From positions 1-64,000 of the forward strand of contig NZ_JACYHA010000017.1 in assembly GCF_014837155.1 (NCBI RefSeq): 64,000 nt of DNA, written 5' to 3'. The stretch is from Litchfieldia stipae (GTDB lineage: Bacteria; Bacillota; Bacilli; Bacillales; Bacillaceae_L). The position numbers and the translations under genes were made by a program. Below the pieces are notes generated by a model. That model was given only the letters and a program-made list of their open reading frames with translations, did not search any database and was not told the origin of the DNA. Of this stretch, positions 1 to 8,805 are shown in pieces; within the stretch, counting starts at the first letter, position 1; every line of letters starts with the position of its first letter.

Positions 1-202
<202 letters not shown>

Positions 203-290
203 AGTATTGATTGCTCAATCATTTGTTACTTGATAAAACGTTGACGCTTGTTTATTGTGTTCAGTTTTCAAAGAACTTTATTAAGTTATC
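203..290 (-). other. rRNA operon leader
   Basis: Untranslated leader between the promoters and 16S. On the minus strand it carries CTTTGAAAACTGAACA at about 255-276, a segment I recall as typical of Bacillus rRNA leaders and 16S-23S spacers, where it takes part in antitermination and processing. There is no open frame of note. Confidence 0.7.
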
Positions 291-311
291 ACACTTAAAT
301 TATTATGTCAA
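283..311 (-). promoter_or_regulatory. possible rRNA promoter closest to 16S
   Basis: The -35 TTGACA (306-311) is perfect. A 17-bp spacer separates it from a weak -10 TAACTT (283-288), which directly precedes the leader. It could be the genuine proximal rrn promoter, with the two upstream promoters added in tandem. Confidence 0.5.
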
Positions 312-352
312 CATAATGTTTTTTTATAGAAACAATTACTGACAAGAAATTA

Positions 353-381
353 ATTATATCACATGAAGTCGTTTAAGTCAA
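353..381 (-). promoter_or_regulatory. rRNA operon sigma-A promoter (middle)
   Basis: TTGACT (376-381), a 17-bp spacer and a perfect TATAAT (353-358). It points towards the 16S gene, as expected for a strong rrn promoter. Confidence 0.85.
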
Positions 382-434
382 CTTCTGTGAAATTGTGATG
401 AAATAATATGTCGCTCTGTTTTAGCGACTTTCTT

Positions 435-463
435 ATAATACCATTCCCGTTTAACATTGACAA
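435..463 (-). promoter_or_regulatory. rRNA operon sigma-A promoter (distal)
   Basis: TTGTCA (458-463), 17-bp spacer, TATTAT (435-440), pointing to 16S. Together with the promoters at 353-381 and 283-311 it makes a tandem promoter set. Confidence 0.7.
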
Positions 464-480
464 CAGGAAATGATTGGAAA

Positions 481-505
481 TTTAATTTAATTTAATTTAA
501 TTTAA
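481..505. repeat. TTTAA microsatellite
   Basis: Five perfect copies of the 5-mer TTTAA in tandem. The tract is AT-rich and lies upstream of the distal rRNA promoter, where an A/T-rich element could act as an UP element. That role is only a guess. Confidence 0.8.
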
Positions 506-578
506 TAGAATCATATTTATAATGAAGCCACACTGAATTACTATTCTAAATATAATAAAAGAAGGAATACCTACACAG

Positions 579-602
579 AAAAAAGCTGCCGGAGAAGCAG
601 CC
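579..602 (-). terminator. terminator of the esterase gene
   Basis: On the minus strand a GCTGC/GCAGC stem is followed by TTTTTT, about 20 nt after the esterase stop codon. Confidence 0.85.
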
Positions 603-622
603 TAATTATAATAAATCCTCAA

Positions 623-1384
623 TTATTCCTTTGGATCAGGTCCTTCTTCAGCTTCAAAGTCACCCAATACGTTATGTAGCCAGGAAACACTTAAATCAAA
701 CCATTTTGCAAAATCATTGTTTACTAGAGCTTGCCGTCCTGAGGAAGTCAATGGCTTTGCTAGTGAGAGTCCATGGACACCTTTTTGAAAAATATGTGAT
801 TCAAATGGGATATTTTTTTGATTTAAAGCTTGCATAAAGCTTAGCGTATTTTCTATTGGAACGACAGTATCTTCGAAAGTAGAGAATAGAAAGGTCGGTG
901 GTGTTAAGTCATCTACCTCTAAATCAATTGAAGGAACCGGAAATGCAAGCACGCTTCCTAGTGTATCAAGAATACATGGATAACCCAGTATTAATGCATT
1001 AGGTCGGTGATTTCCCATTGTTGCCAAAGCTCCAGCCAGGTGTCCACCCGCTGAAAACCCGATGACTGCTATTTTCTCTGAATCAATACTCCAAGCGACC
1101 GCATTCTCTCTTATTTGTTTTATTGCCTCTTCGGCATCAGCTAAAGCAGTTGTGAAATTAGATTCTTGGCCTACAGTATACCTAAGAACAAAAGCATTAA
1201 ATCCTTCAGCTAAATAGCTCAAGGCAATTGGTTCTGCTTCTCGATCAGAGGTGACATAATAGCCTCCTCCTGGAAAAATTAATACAGCAGGCCTAGTTTT
1301 AATATTATTAAAGGCTTCCGAATGATCTAATAAGTAAGCAGTCATTTCTGTTTTACTGTTTACTACTATTTTTTTTATGTCCAT
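623..1384 (-). CDS. alpha/beta hydrolase, probable acetylesterase
   Basis: This 253-residue protein without a signal peptide has the plan of a small carboxyl/acetyl esterase. The oxyanion-hole motif GGGY is at residues 39-42, the nucleophile elbow GFSAGG at 109-114 (Ser111), and a probable acid Asp172 and base His204 (GVHG) complete the triad. Family members remove acetyl groups from plant polysaccharide fragments or short esters; the actual substrate cannot be read from the sequence. The ATG start is supported by GGAGGGG about 6 nt upstream. It is a single gene between the rRNA promoters and yhbH, with its own terminator. A role in deacetylating imported pectin or xylan fragments is possible, but it is far from the sugar loci. 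Confidence 0.85.
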   Translation of the reverse strand: MDIKKIVVNSKTEMTAYLLDHSEAFNNIKTRPAVLIFPGGGYYVTSDREAEPIALSYLAEGFNAFVLRYTVGQESNFTTALADAEEAIKQIRENAVAWSIDSEKIAVIGFSAGGHLAGALATMGNHRPNALILGYPCILDTLGSVLAFPVPSIDLEVDDLTPPTFLFSTFEDTVVPIENTLSFMQALNQKNIPFESHIFQKGVHGLSLAKPLTSSGRQALVNNDFAKWFDLSVSWLHNVLGDFEAEEGPDPKE

Positions 1385-1465
1385 ACAAACCCCTCCATTT
1401 GTTTCTCATTCAACTAGAAATCTTTATAATATATTATATATGAAAACGTCTACATCAACCATCAA

Positions 1466-1518
1466 CAAAAAAACTGCCAATAAAGACAGTCAGGTTAGAC
1501 TTCCTTTCTTGGCAGTTC
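1466..1518 (-). terminator. terminator of yhbH
   Basis: AACTGCCAA pairs with TTGGCAGTT across a long loop of about 30 nt and is followed by a T run on the minus strand, just after the yhbH stop codon. Confidence 0.75.
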
Positions 1519-1524
1519 TCTTAC

Positions 1525-2703
1525 TTAAGCATACTTCTTATTTTCGTCTTCCTTCTTAAAGAAGTTCTTCATTGAATGGAACACATCGGCTTTTTGCTTG
1601 AGGATATAATAACGGAATTTCTCGTCTGAAATGTTTTTATACGCAGACATTAGGGTTGAATGACGGTTGTATTGATTCACTTCACCATAACCAAACATAT
1701 TAGACACCTTCATTAATTCTGACACCAATTTGACACAACGAGCATTATCAGATGTTAGGTTATCTCCATCAGAGAAATGGAAAGGATAAATATTAAATCG
1801 TGATGGGTTGTATTTATCATCTATAAGTTCCAATGCCTTTCGATAAACTGATGAACAGATTGTTCCTCCGCTTTCTCCTTTTGAGAAGAAGTCTTCCTCG
1901 GAAACGACTTTCGCCTCAGTATGATGTGCAATAAATTCAATTTCTACCGTTTCGTATTTTGTCCTTAAGAATCGTGTCATCCAGAAAAAGAAGCTTCTAG
2001 CCATGTACTTTTCCCAGACTCCCATCGATCCACTCGTGTCCATCATCGCTAATACGACTGCCTTTGAATCTGGTTTCACGGTTTCATTCCATGTTTTGAA
2101 CTTTAGATCTTCTTGAAAGATTGGATGGAAACTAGGTTTTCCTGACATTGCATTTCGTTTGTAAGCTGCCATCATTGTACGTTTTTTATCAATATTCCCC
2201 ATTAGCCCAGTCTTACGAATATCATTAAACTCGATATCCTCCACTACATTTTGATCGCGTTCTTTTTGCTTAAGATTCGGTAATTCAAGCTCTTTGAACA
2301 GCGCTTCTTCTAATTCCATTAGTGAAACTTCAGCTTCATAGTAATCTTCACCCGCTTGATCGCCGGCTCCTTGCCCTTTTCCTGGACCACTTTGCCCTGG
2401 ACTTGGAGAACCATCTCTTGCGATGACATCTCCTACTTGACTCTCTCCATCGCCTTGGCCTACATGTTTGTTTTTGTCATAGTTATATCTTATTTTGTAC
2501 TCATCTAAAGACCTTATTGGAATTTTGACAACCTCTCTACCATTGGACATGACAATGTTTTCTTCTGTGATTAAGTCAGGTAAATTGTTCTTTATCGCTT
2601 CTTGAACTTTGTCCTGATGTCTCTTTTGGTCATCATGGCCTTTTCGGTGGAGGGACCAATCTTCTTGGGAAATGACAAAGTTCTTTTCATTACCTTTTGA
2701 CAA
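1525..2703 (-). CDS. yhbH: sporulation protein YhbH (DUF444, von Willebrand A-like)
   Basis: 392 residues when the start is taken at the TTG at 2703, which lies 7 nt after a strong AAGGAGGGG; the ATG at 2745 has no ribosome binding site. That length is what I recall for B. subtilis YhbH. Visible features are a conserved N-terminus ([12 protein letters not shown]), a Gly/Gln-rich linker at about 83-117, and a metal-ion-dependent adhesion motif DTSGSMG at about 222-228, typical of the VWA-like DUF444 fold. The protein is co-conserved with the kinase PrkA, which lies directly upstream; in B. subtilis both belong to the mother-cell programme. The biochemical role is not settled, but it probably works with PrkA in sporulation. 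Confidence 0.93.
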   Translation of the reverse strand: MSKGNEKNFVISQEDWSLHRKGHDDQKRHQDKVQEAIKNNLPDLITEENIVMSNGREVVKIPIRSLDEYKIRYNYDKNKHVGQGDGESQVGDVIARDGSPSPGQSGPGKGQGAGDQAGEDYYEAEVSLMELEEALFKELELPNLKQKERDQNVVEDIEFNDIRKTGLMGNIDKKRTMMAAYKRNAMSGKPSFHPIFQEDLKFKTWNETVKPDSKAVVLAMMDTSGSMGVWEKYMARSFFFWMTRFLRTKYETVEIEFIAHHTEAKVVSEEDFFSKGESGGTICSSVYRKALELIDDKYNPSRFNIYPFHFSDGDNLTSDNARCVKLVSELMKVSNMFGYGEVNQYNRHSTLMSAYKNISDEKFRYYILKQKADVFHSMKNFFKKEDENKKYA

Positions 2704-2763
2704 CGTAAATCCCCTCCTTAACTTATTTTCATTTTTTTTGCACACTTTTTCACAGTTTTACAT

Positions 2764-2792
2764 ACAGTATGTTGACGGGTTTTTAATGGGAC
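2764..2792 (-). promoter_or_regulatory. candidate sigma-E promoter of yhbH
   Basis: A CATACTGT box (2764-2771) resembles the sigma-E -10 consensus CATACAAT. Thirteen bp upstream is GTCCCATT, a partial match to the sigma-E -35. The -10 lies inside a 13-nt palindrome centred on CATACAGTATG. Sigma-E control is known for the B. subtilis orthologue; the sites here are inferred. Confidence 0.45.
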
Positions 2793-2911
2793 CATCCTGT
2801 ATCAAATAAAAGTGGATTACTTTATCCTATGCAAGAATAAGAAATTATTGACAAATAATTTTGAAAATTACATTTTTGTAAATTAAAAATAGACAAGTTC
2901 ATCTGTTAGAT

Positions 2912-2949
2912 AAAAAGAATCAGATCCCCTTATGGAATCTGATTCTTTT
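2912..2949 (-). terminator. terminator of prkA
   Basis: AAAGAATCAGATTCC pairs with its complement around a short loop, with a run of T on either side, 15 nt after the prkA stop. It separates prkA from yhbH, so yhbH needs its own promoter. Confidence 0.88.
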
Positions 2950-2963
2950 ATAAGTACAATTAA

Positions 2964-4859
2964 TTATCTGTTAAGTAAGCTTCCTACATAACGTAGTAGC
3001 TCATTGGCCGATGTAGAGTTATATCCATGTTCATCGATAAGTCTAGCCACAACCTCATTGACCTTTTTAAGCTGTTGCTCATCAGGTGTTTTTGATGATG
3101 TCGTAATTTTTACTACATCCTTTAGGTCAGCAAATAGCTTCTTCTGAATTGCTTCTCTTAATCTTTCGTGTGAGTTGTAATCAAATCGTTTCCCTTTACG
3201 AGCATATGCAGAGATTCGAATGAGAATTTCTTCACGGAAAGCTTTCTTTGCATTTTCAGAGATACCGATTTGTTCTTCGATGGATCTCATTAATTTTTCA
3301 TCTGGATTCATTTCCTCACCAGTTAATGGATCACGTAATTTGTTTTTATTGCAATAAGCTTCTACATTATCTAGATAGTTATCCATTAATGTCTTAGCTG
3401 ATTCTTCGTATGAATATACAAATGCTTTTTGAACTTCCTTCTTCGCAATTTCATCATATTCTTTTCTTGCAAGTGAAATGAAGTTTAAGTATCTCTCACG
3501 ATCCTCATTAGAGATTGAAGAATGATGGTCTAATCCATCCTTTAGTGAACGGAGCACATCTAATGCATTTAATGAAGGAACCTCTTTACGAATAATGGTT
3601 GAAGAAATTCGGTTGATGACATAACGAGGATCAATTCCGCTCATTCCTTCATCCGGATATTCCTTCTTAAGCTCCTCAACATCTACAGAATTAAAGCCTT
3701 CCACACTTTCTCCATCATAGAGACGCATTTTCTTAATGAGGTCAATATCACCTTTTTTAGGTGCTTTTAAGCGAGTAAGGATAGTGAACATCGCTGCCAC
3801 CTTTAATGTATGTGGTGCAATATGAACATTATTTACATCACTGTCTCTAATCATTTTTTCATAGATTCGCTCTTCTTCTGAGACTCTTAAATTATATGGA
3901 ACTGGCATCACGATAATACGAGAATGCAAGGCTTCATTTTTCTTATTAGATATAAATGAGCGATACTCTGTTTCATTTGTATGGGCAACAATTAACTCGT
4001 CAGCAGAAATCAAGGCGAATCTTCCCGCTTTGAAATTTCCTTCTTGAGTCAGTGATAATAGATGCCACAAGAACTTCTCATCACACTTAAGCATTTCCTG
4101 GAATTCCATCATACCTCGGTTGGCTTTGTTAAGTTCTCCATCAAAACGATACGCACGTGGATCTGATTCTGAACCATATTCTGCAATCGTTGAGAAGTCG
4201 ATGCTACCTGTTAAATCAGCAATATCTTGGGATTTTGGATCAGATGGACTAAATGTTCCGATTCCGACACGCTTATCCTCAGACAGGAAGATTCGTTCCA
4301 CCACCACATCTTCAATACGCCCACCATATTCCTTTTGCAGTCTCATCATATTCAGTGGTGAAAGATTCCCTTCAATTCGAACCCCATATTCATCATAAAA
4401 GTCACCACGCAGATGATGAGGGATTAAATGCAGGGGATCTTCATGCATTGGGCAGCCCTTAATCGCATAGACAGCACCACGATCTGTAAGGGTATAAGCT
4501 TCCATTCCTCTCTTCAACATCGTGACCAATGTCGATTTACCTCCACTAACTGGCCCCATCAATAGCAAGATTCGCTTTCTTACATCAAGTCGTTTTGCAG
4601 CTGGATGGAAATACTCTTCAACCAATCTTTCTAACGCTTCCTCTAAGCCAAAAAGCTGGTGGTCAAAAAATTTATATTTTCTTTTTCCGTTGACATCTTC
4701 AATACCGGCGTCTTTTATCATATTATATACTCTTGAATGAGCTGATTGTGCAACCCATGGTTGCTCCTTAACAATTTCCAAATACTCAGCAAAGGTGCCT
4801 TCCCACTGCAGACGCTGTTCTTCTTCACGAAACTTCTCTATTTTTTTTAAGATATCCAT
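2964..4859 (-). CDS. prkA: serine protein kinase PrkA
   Basis: 631 residues, the usual length of bacterial PrkA. The N-terminal AAA+-like module has a Walker A motif GPVSGGKST at 102-110, and the C-terminal part carries the distant kinase-like region typical of the family. PrkA phosphorylates a serine on a protein partner and in B. subtilis supports the sporulation programme; an ATP-dependent protease role has also been proposed. The ATG start has GGAGG a few nt upstream. It is monocistronic by its terminator and stands directly upstream of yhbH, as in B. subtilis. The length is intact and all main motifs are present. Confidence 0.95.
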   Translation of the reverse strand: MDILKKIEKFREEEQRLQWEGTFAEYLEIVKEQPWVAQSAHSRVYNMIKDAGIEDVNGKRKYKFFDHQLFGLEEALERLVEEYFHPAAKRLDVRKRILLLMGPVSGGKSTLVTMLKRGMEAYTLTDRGAVYAIKGCPMHEDPLHLIPHHLRGDFYDEYGVRIEGNLSPLNMMRLQKEYGGRIEDVVVERIFLSEDKRVGIGTFSPSDPKSQDIADLTGSIDFSTIAEYGSESDPRAYRFDGELNKANRGMMEFQEMLKCDEKFLWHLLSLTQEGNFKAGRFALISADELIVAHTNETEYRSFISNKKNEALHSRIIVMPVPYNLRVSEEERIYEKMIRDSDVNNVHIAPHTLKVAAMFTILTRLKAPKKGDIDLIKKMRLYDGESVEGFNSVDVEELKKEYPDEGMSGIDPRYVINRISSTIIRKEVPSLNALDVLRSLKDGLDHHSSISNEDRERYLNFISLARKEYDEIAKKEVQKAFVYSYEESAKTLMDNYLDNVEAYCNKNKLRDPLTGEEMNPDEKLMRSIEEQIGISENAKKAFREEILIRISAYARKGKRFDYNSHERLREAIQKKLFADLKDVVKITTSSKTPDEQQLKKVNEVVARLIDEHGYNSTSANELLRYVGSLLNR

Positions 4860-4905
4860 ATAGGCCTCCTCGATAATTGGTGATGATGACTCTGCGTGTT
4901 AATAC

Positions 4906-4934
4906 AATTTATGCGAGTATGTCCTCCAACATGC
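4906..4934 (-). promoter_or_regulatory. candidate sigma-E promoter of prkA
   Basis: GCATGTT (4928-4934), a 14-bp spacer and CATAAATT (4906-4913) fit the sigma-E pattern closely, 45 nt upstream of the prkA start. No good sigma-A pair was seen in the same stretch. Confidence 0.5.
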
Positions 4935-4980
4935 GTTTAAATTGCAAAGAAAATCTTCATCCCTTTATTCGAGTGAGGTA

Positions 4981-5041
4981 AAAAGAAAGCCAGATGCCTA
5001 TTCCTCCAACTCCAATTGTTGGAAAAAACATCTGACTTTTT
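4981..5041 (-). terminator. terminator of the GGDEF-EAL gene
   Basis: Outer stem AGTCAGATG/CATCTGGCT (one G-T pair) encloses a second small hairpin TCCAAC/GTTGGA. T-rich sequence follows on the minus strand. Confidence 0.7.
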
Positions 5042-5050
5042 TATTTCTGT

Positions 5051-6799
5051 TTAACAAGGTTGATAATTTCTTCGTTGTCCTTGTTCTGCAAATTCGTTCA
5101 CTAAAGCTGGTACCTGATTTGCTGGTACAGGTTTACTAAAGTAATAACCTTGTCCCATCATACATCCAAGTTCTTTTAATAATTCCAACTGTCTTCCTGT
5201 TTCTATCCCTTCAGCAATGACGTTGAAATGAAGATTTCTACCGAGATCAATGATGGTTTTCACGATAAGACGGTCATCCTCATCAAATGTTTGAATAAAG
5301 GATTTGTCAATTTTGAGACTCGTAATCGGTAAATGCTTCAGACGATTTAAGGACGAATAGCCCGTACCAAAGTCATCAATTGAAATATTGACGTTATAAG
5401 AAGATAATTCTTTTAGAATTTGCAATGAATGATCAAAATTATGAATGGTCGTTTCAGTAACCTCTAATTCAATATACTTAGGGCTAAGCTGAATACAATC
5501 TAATATATTTAGATAATCACTCATAAACAAAGGATCATTAAATTGGATGGGTGAAATATTGACGGCAACATGTGAAATTTCAAGTCCCTCATCTAACCAT
5601 TTTTTCATTTGCCGACTAGTTTCCTTCAAGACCCATTTTCCCACAGATTTAATTAAACCGGTCTCCTCTAATACGGGAATAAATTCCTCTGGTGATACAT
5701 GACCGAATTTGGGACTTCGCCATCGCAGAAGAGCTTCGACACCAATCATCGTACCTGTTAAGGTATTAACAATCGGCTGATACTCAAGCGAGAGCTCTTT
5801 TTGCTCGAGGGCATGATACAATTCTATTTCTAAAAAATAACTTCTTGTGGCAACACTGTTAAGTTGAGCGGTATGAAATCGGTAATGATTTCCGCCCTTT
5901 TCTTTAACCGTATACATCGCAATATCTGCTTCTTTAATGAGATATTCAACTAGCCGATCAATTTCCCCTCGTGATTTCCCCTTTATTAAAGGATTTATGC
6001 TAATTCCAATACTTGGACTAATTGAAATTGACCGCTTTCCGATAAGGAATGGAATCGAGAACGCTTTCAAAATTGCAGATGCAAAACCTTCAGCTTCATG
6101 GTGATCTTTTACCTTCAAAAGAATGACAAATTCATCTCCCCCAATTCGAGAAACGAATGCATTGTTTTGTAAGCAATGCTTAAGTCTTTCAGCGACCTTC
6201 ACCAAAGTAGAGTCTCCGAAGTTATGGCCGAAGGTATCATTTATTTTTTTAAAACGATCTAAATCAAGAAATAAGACAGCAAGATACGGTTCAGTTGATG
6301 GGCAGAGGAAACACTCTTTTAGTTGCTTTCTCAATAAATTTCGGTTAGGAAGGTTGGTTAACTGATCATAGAACGCAAGCTGTTTGATTTTCTCTTCATA
6401 CTTTTTGCGTGCTGTTATATCATTCCGGATTGAAATATATTGATACGGCTGTCCTTCTTCATTTAAAAATGGAACAATCGTTGTATCGACCCAGTAAAAC
6501 GAACCGTCCTTTGCTCGATTCCGAATCTCACCCTTCCATACTTCTCCATTTCCAAGCTTTTTCCATAGATTCTTAAAAAACACTTTTGAATGATATGATG
6601 AATTCACCAATCGATGGTCTTGTCCAATTAATTCATCATAGCTATATTTAGATATTTGACAAAATTTCTCGTTAACATAATTTATCATTCCCTTACTATC
6701 AGTGATCGCAACAATGGAAGATTCATTTAACGCATAATCTATATCCTTCAGCTTTTTCAAAGCCATCTTTAATTGTTCTTCAATAATTGCACCTCTCAT
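5051..6799 (-). CDS. PAS-GGDEF-EAL cyclic-di-GMP enzyme
   Basis: 582 residues with a sensory PAS domain (about 15-130), a GGDEF diguanylate cyclase domain with an intact GGDEF at 220-224, and an EAL phosphodiesterase domain with an intact EALLRW at 355-360. No membrane segment or signal peptide is seen, so the protein is cytoplasmic. Both catalytic signatures are preserved, so it may make as well as degrade cyclic di-GMP, with the PAS domain sensing an internal ligand, redox state or light. The start at 6799 has only a weak GAAAGAGAG upstream. It is monocistronic, between prkA and the small membrane peptide gene on the other strand. What it controls (motility, biofilm or sporulation entry) cannot be told. 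Confidence 0.92.
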   Translation of the reverse strand: MRGAIIEEQLKMALKKLKDIDYALNESSIVAITDSKGMINYVNEKFCQISKYSYDELIGQDHRLVNSSYHSKVFFKNLWKKLGNGEVWKGEIRNRAKDGSFYWVDTTIVPFLNEEGQPYQYISIRNDITARKKYEEKIKQLAFYDQLTNLPNRNLLRKQLKECFLCPSTEPYLAVLFLDLDRFKKINDTFGHNFGDSTLVKVAERLKHCLQNNAFVSRIGGDEFVILLKVKDHHEAEGFASAILKAFSIPFLIGKRSISISPSIGISINPLIKGKSRGEIDRLVEYLIKEADIAMYTVKEKGGNHYRFHTAQLNSVATRSYFLEIELYHALEQKELSLEYQPIVNTLTGTMIGVEALLRWRSPKFGHVSPEEFIPVLEETGLIKSVGKWVLKETSRQMKKWLDEGLEISHVAVNISPIQFNDPLFMSDYLNILDCIQLSPKYIELEVTETTIHNFDHSLQILKELSSYNVNISIDDFGTGYSSLNRLKHLPITSLKIDKSFIQTFDEDDRLIVKTIIDLGRNLHFNVIAEGIETGRQLELLKELGCMMGQGYYFSKPVPANQVPALVNEFAEQGQRRNYQPC

Positions 6800-7011
6800 G
6801 TATACGCTCTCTTTCTATTCAATTTGTGCTTTTTCATGATTACATCTTACTACTTTTTCTACATCCAAAACGGTGGAACTTGTGTAAATGTTATGACGAT
6901 AGTCAGATTGTACGAAAAGTATTTTTGGTCATTGGAATAGTTTAAGAAACAATGAACATCTTAAAATTATAAAGGCCTGAAGAAAAAAGAAAACTTTGTC
7001 CTCTAATTCCA

Positions 7012-7040
7012 TTCACAAGAAGAATCGGTTAAGATATAAT
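7012..7040 (+). promoter_or_regulatory. sigma-A promoter of the 31-residue peptide gene
   Basis: TTCACA (7012-7017), 17-bp spacer and a perfect TATAAT (7035-7040), 41 nt before the ATG. This is among the best sigma-A promoters in the window. Confidence 0.8.
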
Positions 7041-7081
7041 TATCCTATTGAAAGGGATTTCGTGACGAAGGAGGAGTTAAG

Positions 7082-7177
7082 ATGAGATTACTACTTGTAT
7101 TAGGCGTAAGCTTAGCTTTTTTATCAGCGATCTTTGCATCAGGGTACGATGATAAGCCAGGTGCGAAAAGCAAATAA
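7082..7177 (+). CDS. 31-residue single-pass membrane peptide
   Basis: A very short open frame (31 codons plus TAA) preceded by a textbook AAGGAGGAG 6 nt upstream of ATG, a strong sigma-A promoter, and followed directly by a terminator. The peptide begins MRLLLVLGVSLAFLSAIF, one hydrophobic segment of about 20 residues, and ends in a polar, positively charged tail (YDDKPGAKSK). I do not recognise the family. It is either a small membrane protein that helps a larger complex or a short secreted peptide. Promoter, ribosome binding site, frame and terminator fit together so tightly that a real gene is very likely, though it is below the length cut-off of most gene finders. Confidence 0.8.
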   Translation: MRLLLVLGVSLAFLSAIFASGYDDKPGAKSK

Positions 7178-7206
7178 AAAAACGACCTTTTGTAGGTCGT
7201 TTTTTT
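7176..7206. terminator. bidirectional terminator
   Basis: ACGACCT/AGGTCGT stem with A run before and eight T after. It serves the small peptide gene (plus) and trmL (minus), whose ends nearly meet here. Confidence 0.92.
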
Positions 7207-7679
7207 TATGAGAGTTCAGGGTAATTTTGTTGACGTAATGCTTCATAAATGAGAATCGCTGCCGTATTTGACACATTCAGTGATCTCACATTTTCAGTCA
7301 TTGGTAGTCTTAAACAACGGTCCATATTTTTTTCAATCAATTCTTTTGGTAACCCGTTTGTCTCTCTTCCAAATACAAAGAAATGATCTTTTTCCACATT
7401 ACTATAATCAAAAGAGCTATGTGTCTTCTGGCCGAATTTTGTAATATAGTAAAATTCACCTTGTGAATTCTTCTCAAATAACTCTTCTAATGAATCATAG
7501 TATTGTACATTTACATATTGCCAATAGTCCAAACCTGCTCGCTTCAGCATCTTATCATCAGTCGAGAAGCCTAGTGGCCTAATTAAATGTAAAGTTGTAT
7601 TTGTTGCTGCACATGAACGTGCAATATTTCCTGTATTTGCTGGAATTTCTGGTTGATATAAAACGACATTTAGTCCCAC
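7206..7679 (-). CDS. trmL: tRNA (cytidine/uridine-34 2'-O)-methyltransferase TrmL
   Basis: SPOUT-class methyltransferase that 2'-O-methylates the wobble base of tRNA-Leu isoacceptors using S-adenosylmethionine. The N-terminus VVLYQPEIPANTGNIARSC and the C-terminal knot motifs (FGRETNGLP; LPMTENVRSLNVSNTAAI) are typical. The start is taken as GTG at 7679, 5 nt after AGAGGTGA, giving 157 residues and an N-terminus like that of B. subtilis TrmL (formerly CspR). A GTG 9 nt further upstream is less well placed. The gene lies between yhbB and prkA in the order I recall from B. subtilis, and may be transcribed with yhbB and queG. Confidence 0.93.
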   Translation of the reverse strand: MGLNVVLYQPEIPANTGNIARSCAATNTTLHLIRPLGFSTDDKMLKRAGLDYWQYVNVQYYDSLEELFEKNSQGEFYYITKFGQKTHSSFDYSNVEKDHFFVFGRETNGLPKELIEKNMDRCLRLPMTENVRSLNVSNTAAILIYEALRQQNYPELS

Positions 7680-7809
7680 AATTTTCACCTCTGTGCTATT
7701 ATAACACTCTCTACTTTCAAATTTGTAGTAGCAGGATTGAACTTTTTTAGTGTGCTGGCTTTTGGATGCCTGGCACCAGGAACGAATGAAGCGCTATAAC
7801 CGCCCCCAA

Positions 7810-8700
7810 TTAGCCATTCATTATCGAAAAGAATTTGTATTTAATATTCGGTGTATAGGCGGTGGAGTCTTCGTATGCCCAATATCTCATGCGACTATTT
7901 TGGGTGTGAGCATTGACCAATGGCATGTCATCTTTGTCTTTTGCGACGACGATGGTCGTGTGGTCGAAGCGACCGTCACCTTCGAAATCATAGCAAATGA
8001 CATCCCCAACCAGTAAGTCCTGTGGACTGTCTACTTCTTTTGCTTGTACTCCGCCCGCACCACCCAAATGCCACCTCAAGGAATGTGCTACAGACCAGCT
8101 ATAACTCCATTTGTTGTTTCTCATCCACCAACCTTTGCTTTGGTCAGGGTAGCCATTCATTGGTACTCCCCCGGCATGAAGGCATTGTGACACATAATTC
8201 GTACAATCAACTTCAAATGTCTTAAAAGCAGGATTGTAATTATTCCACCAACGTTCTGCATATTTCACTGCTGCTAATCGATTATACTCATATCGAACAC
8301 GTATATCAGATTGATTTCCTCCATCTACTGCAACCGAAAATTTTTCTTCCTCTATAGGTTGGTGAACTTCATCATCAGTGATTAATTGATTATCCTGATA
8401 GACTGCAACTCTATCCTCACAATGTTCTTCAATATAGAGTGTATCCTTTTGTTTAACTAAATATTGATAATGGACATGATACTGTAATCGAGTCTCATCG
8501 TTTACCATTTCTTTTTCTTTTATTTGACACTCTGCCTGACATTTAATAATTTCTGCGGAACGAGAACGATAGGTCTCTTGTTTCTTTTTTATTTTATCGA
8601 GTTCCTTTGTATTAATGATGGCAGAATTTCTTTGGCTTGCCTCATTTCCTACATAAAGTTGGACTTTGCTGTATATCAATCTCTCTAGTTGCTCCTTCAC
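7810..8700 (-). CDS. yhbB: YhbB-like putative amidase (Amidase_6)
   Basis: A protein of about 296 residues ending in an Amidase_6 (NlpC/P60-like) domain: the catalytic Cys lies in DCTNYVSQCLHAGG and the His in FDHTTIVVA. The N-terminal half is charged, helical and without a signal peptide, so export is unclear. Such domains are thought to cut peptidoglycan peptides or related amides and are common in sporulation and cell-wall proteins. I place the start at GTG 8700, just after GGTTGGTGG; the ATG at 8718 has no ribosome binding site and lies close to a TTGACA at 8743-8748. Its position between queG and trmL matches B. subtilis yhbB. Confidence 0.82.
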   Translation of the reverse strand: MKEQLERLIYSKVQLYVGNEASQRNSAIINTKELDKIKKKQETYRSRSAEIIKCQAECQIKEKEMVNDETRLQYHVHYQYLVKQKDTLYIEEHCEDRVAVYQDNQLITDDEVHQPIEEEKFSVAVDGGNQSDIRVRYEYNRLAAVKYAERWWNNYNPAFKTFEVDCTNYVSQCLHAGGVPMNGYPDQSKGWWMRNNKWSYSWSVAHSLRWHLGGAGGVQAKEVDSPQDLLVGDVICYDFEGDGRFDHTTIVVAKDKDDMPLVNAHTQNSRMRYWAYEDSTAYTPNIKYKFFSIMNG

Positions 8701-8763
8701 ACTTCCACCAACCTTCATAAAAATTCTTACACTAATATGTATGTCAAAGGCGTTGGAGTAGAA

Positions 8764-8805
8764 TAAAAAGAACCGATTACACGTCTAGAGTGCATCGGTT
8801 CTTTG
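8764..8805 (-). terminator. terminator of queG
   Basis: GAACCGAT/ATCGGTTC stem followed by TTTTT on the minus strand, right after the queG stop codon. Confidence 0.88.

Noticed and set aside
7730-7800. TGCCTGGCACCAGG word between yhbB and trmL, and GTGCCTGTCACC at 25099-25110
   Set aside because: They resemble a short repeat known to me from Bacillus intergenic regions, but each is a single short palindrome here and cannot be shown to be a unit.
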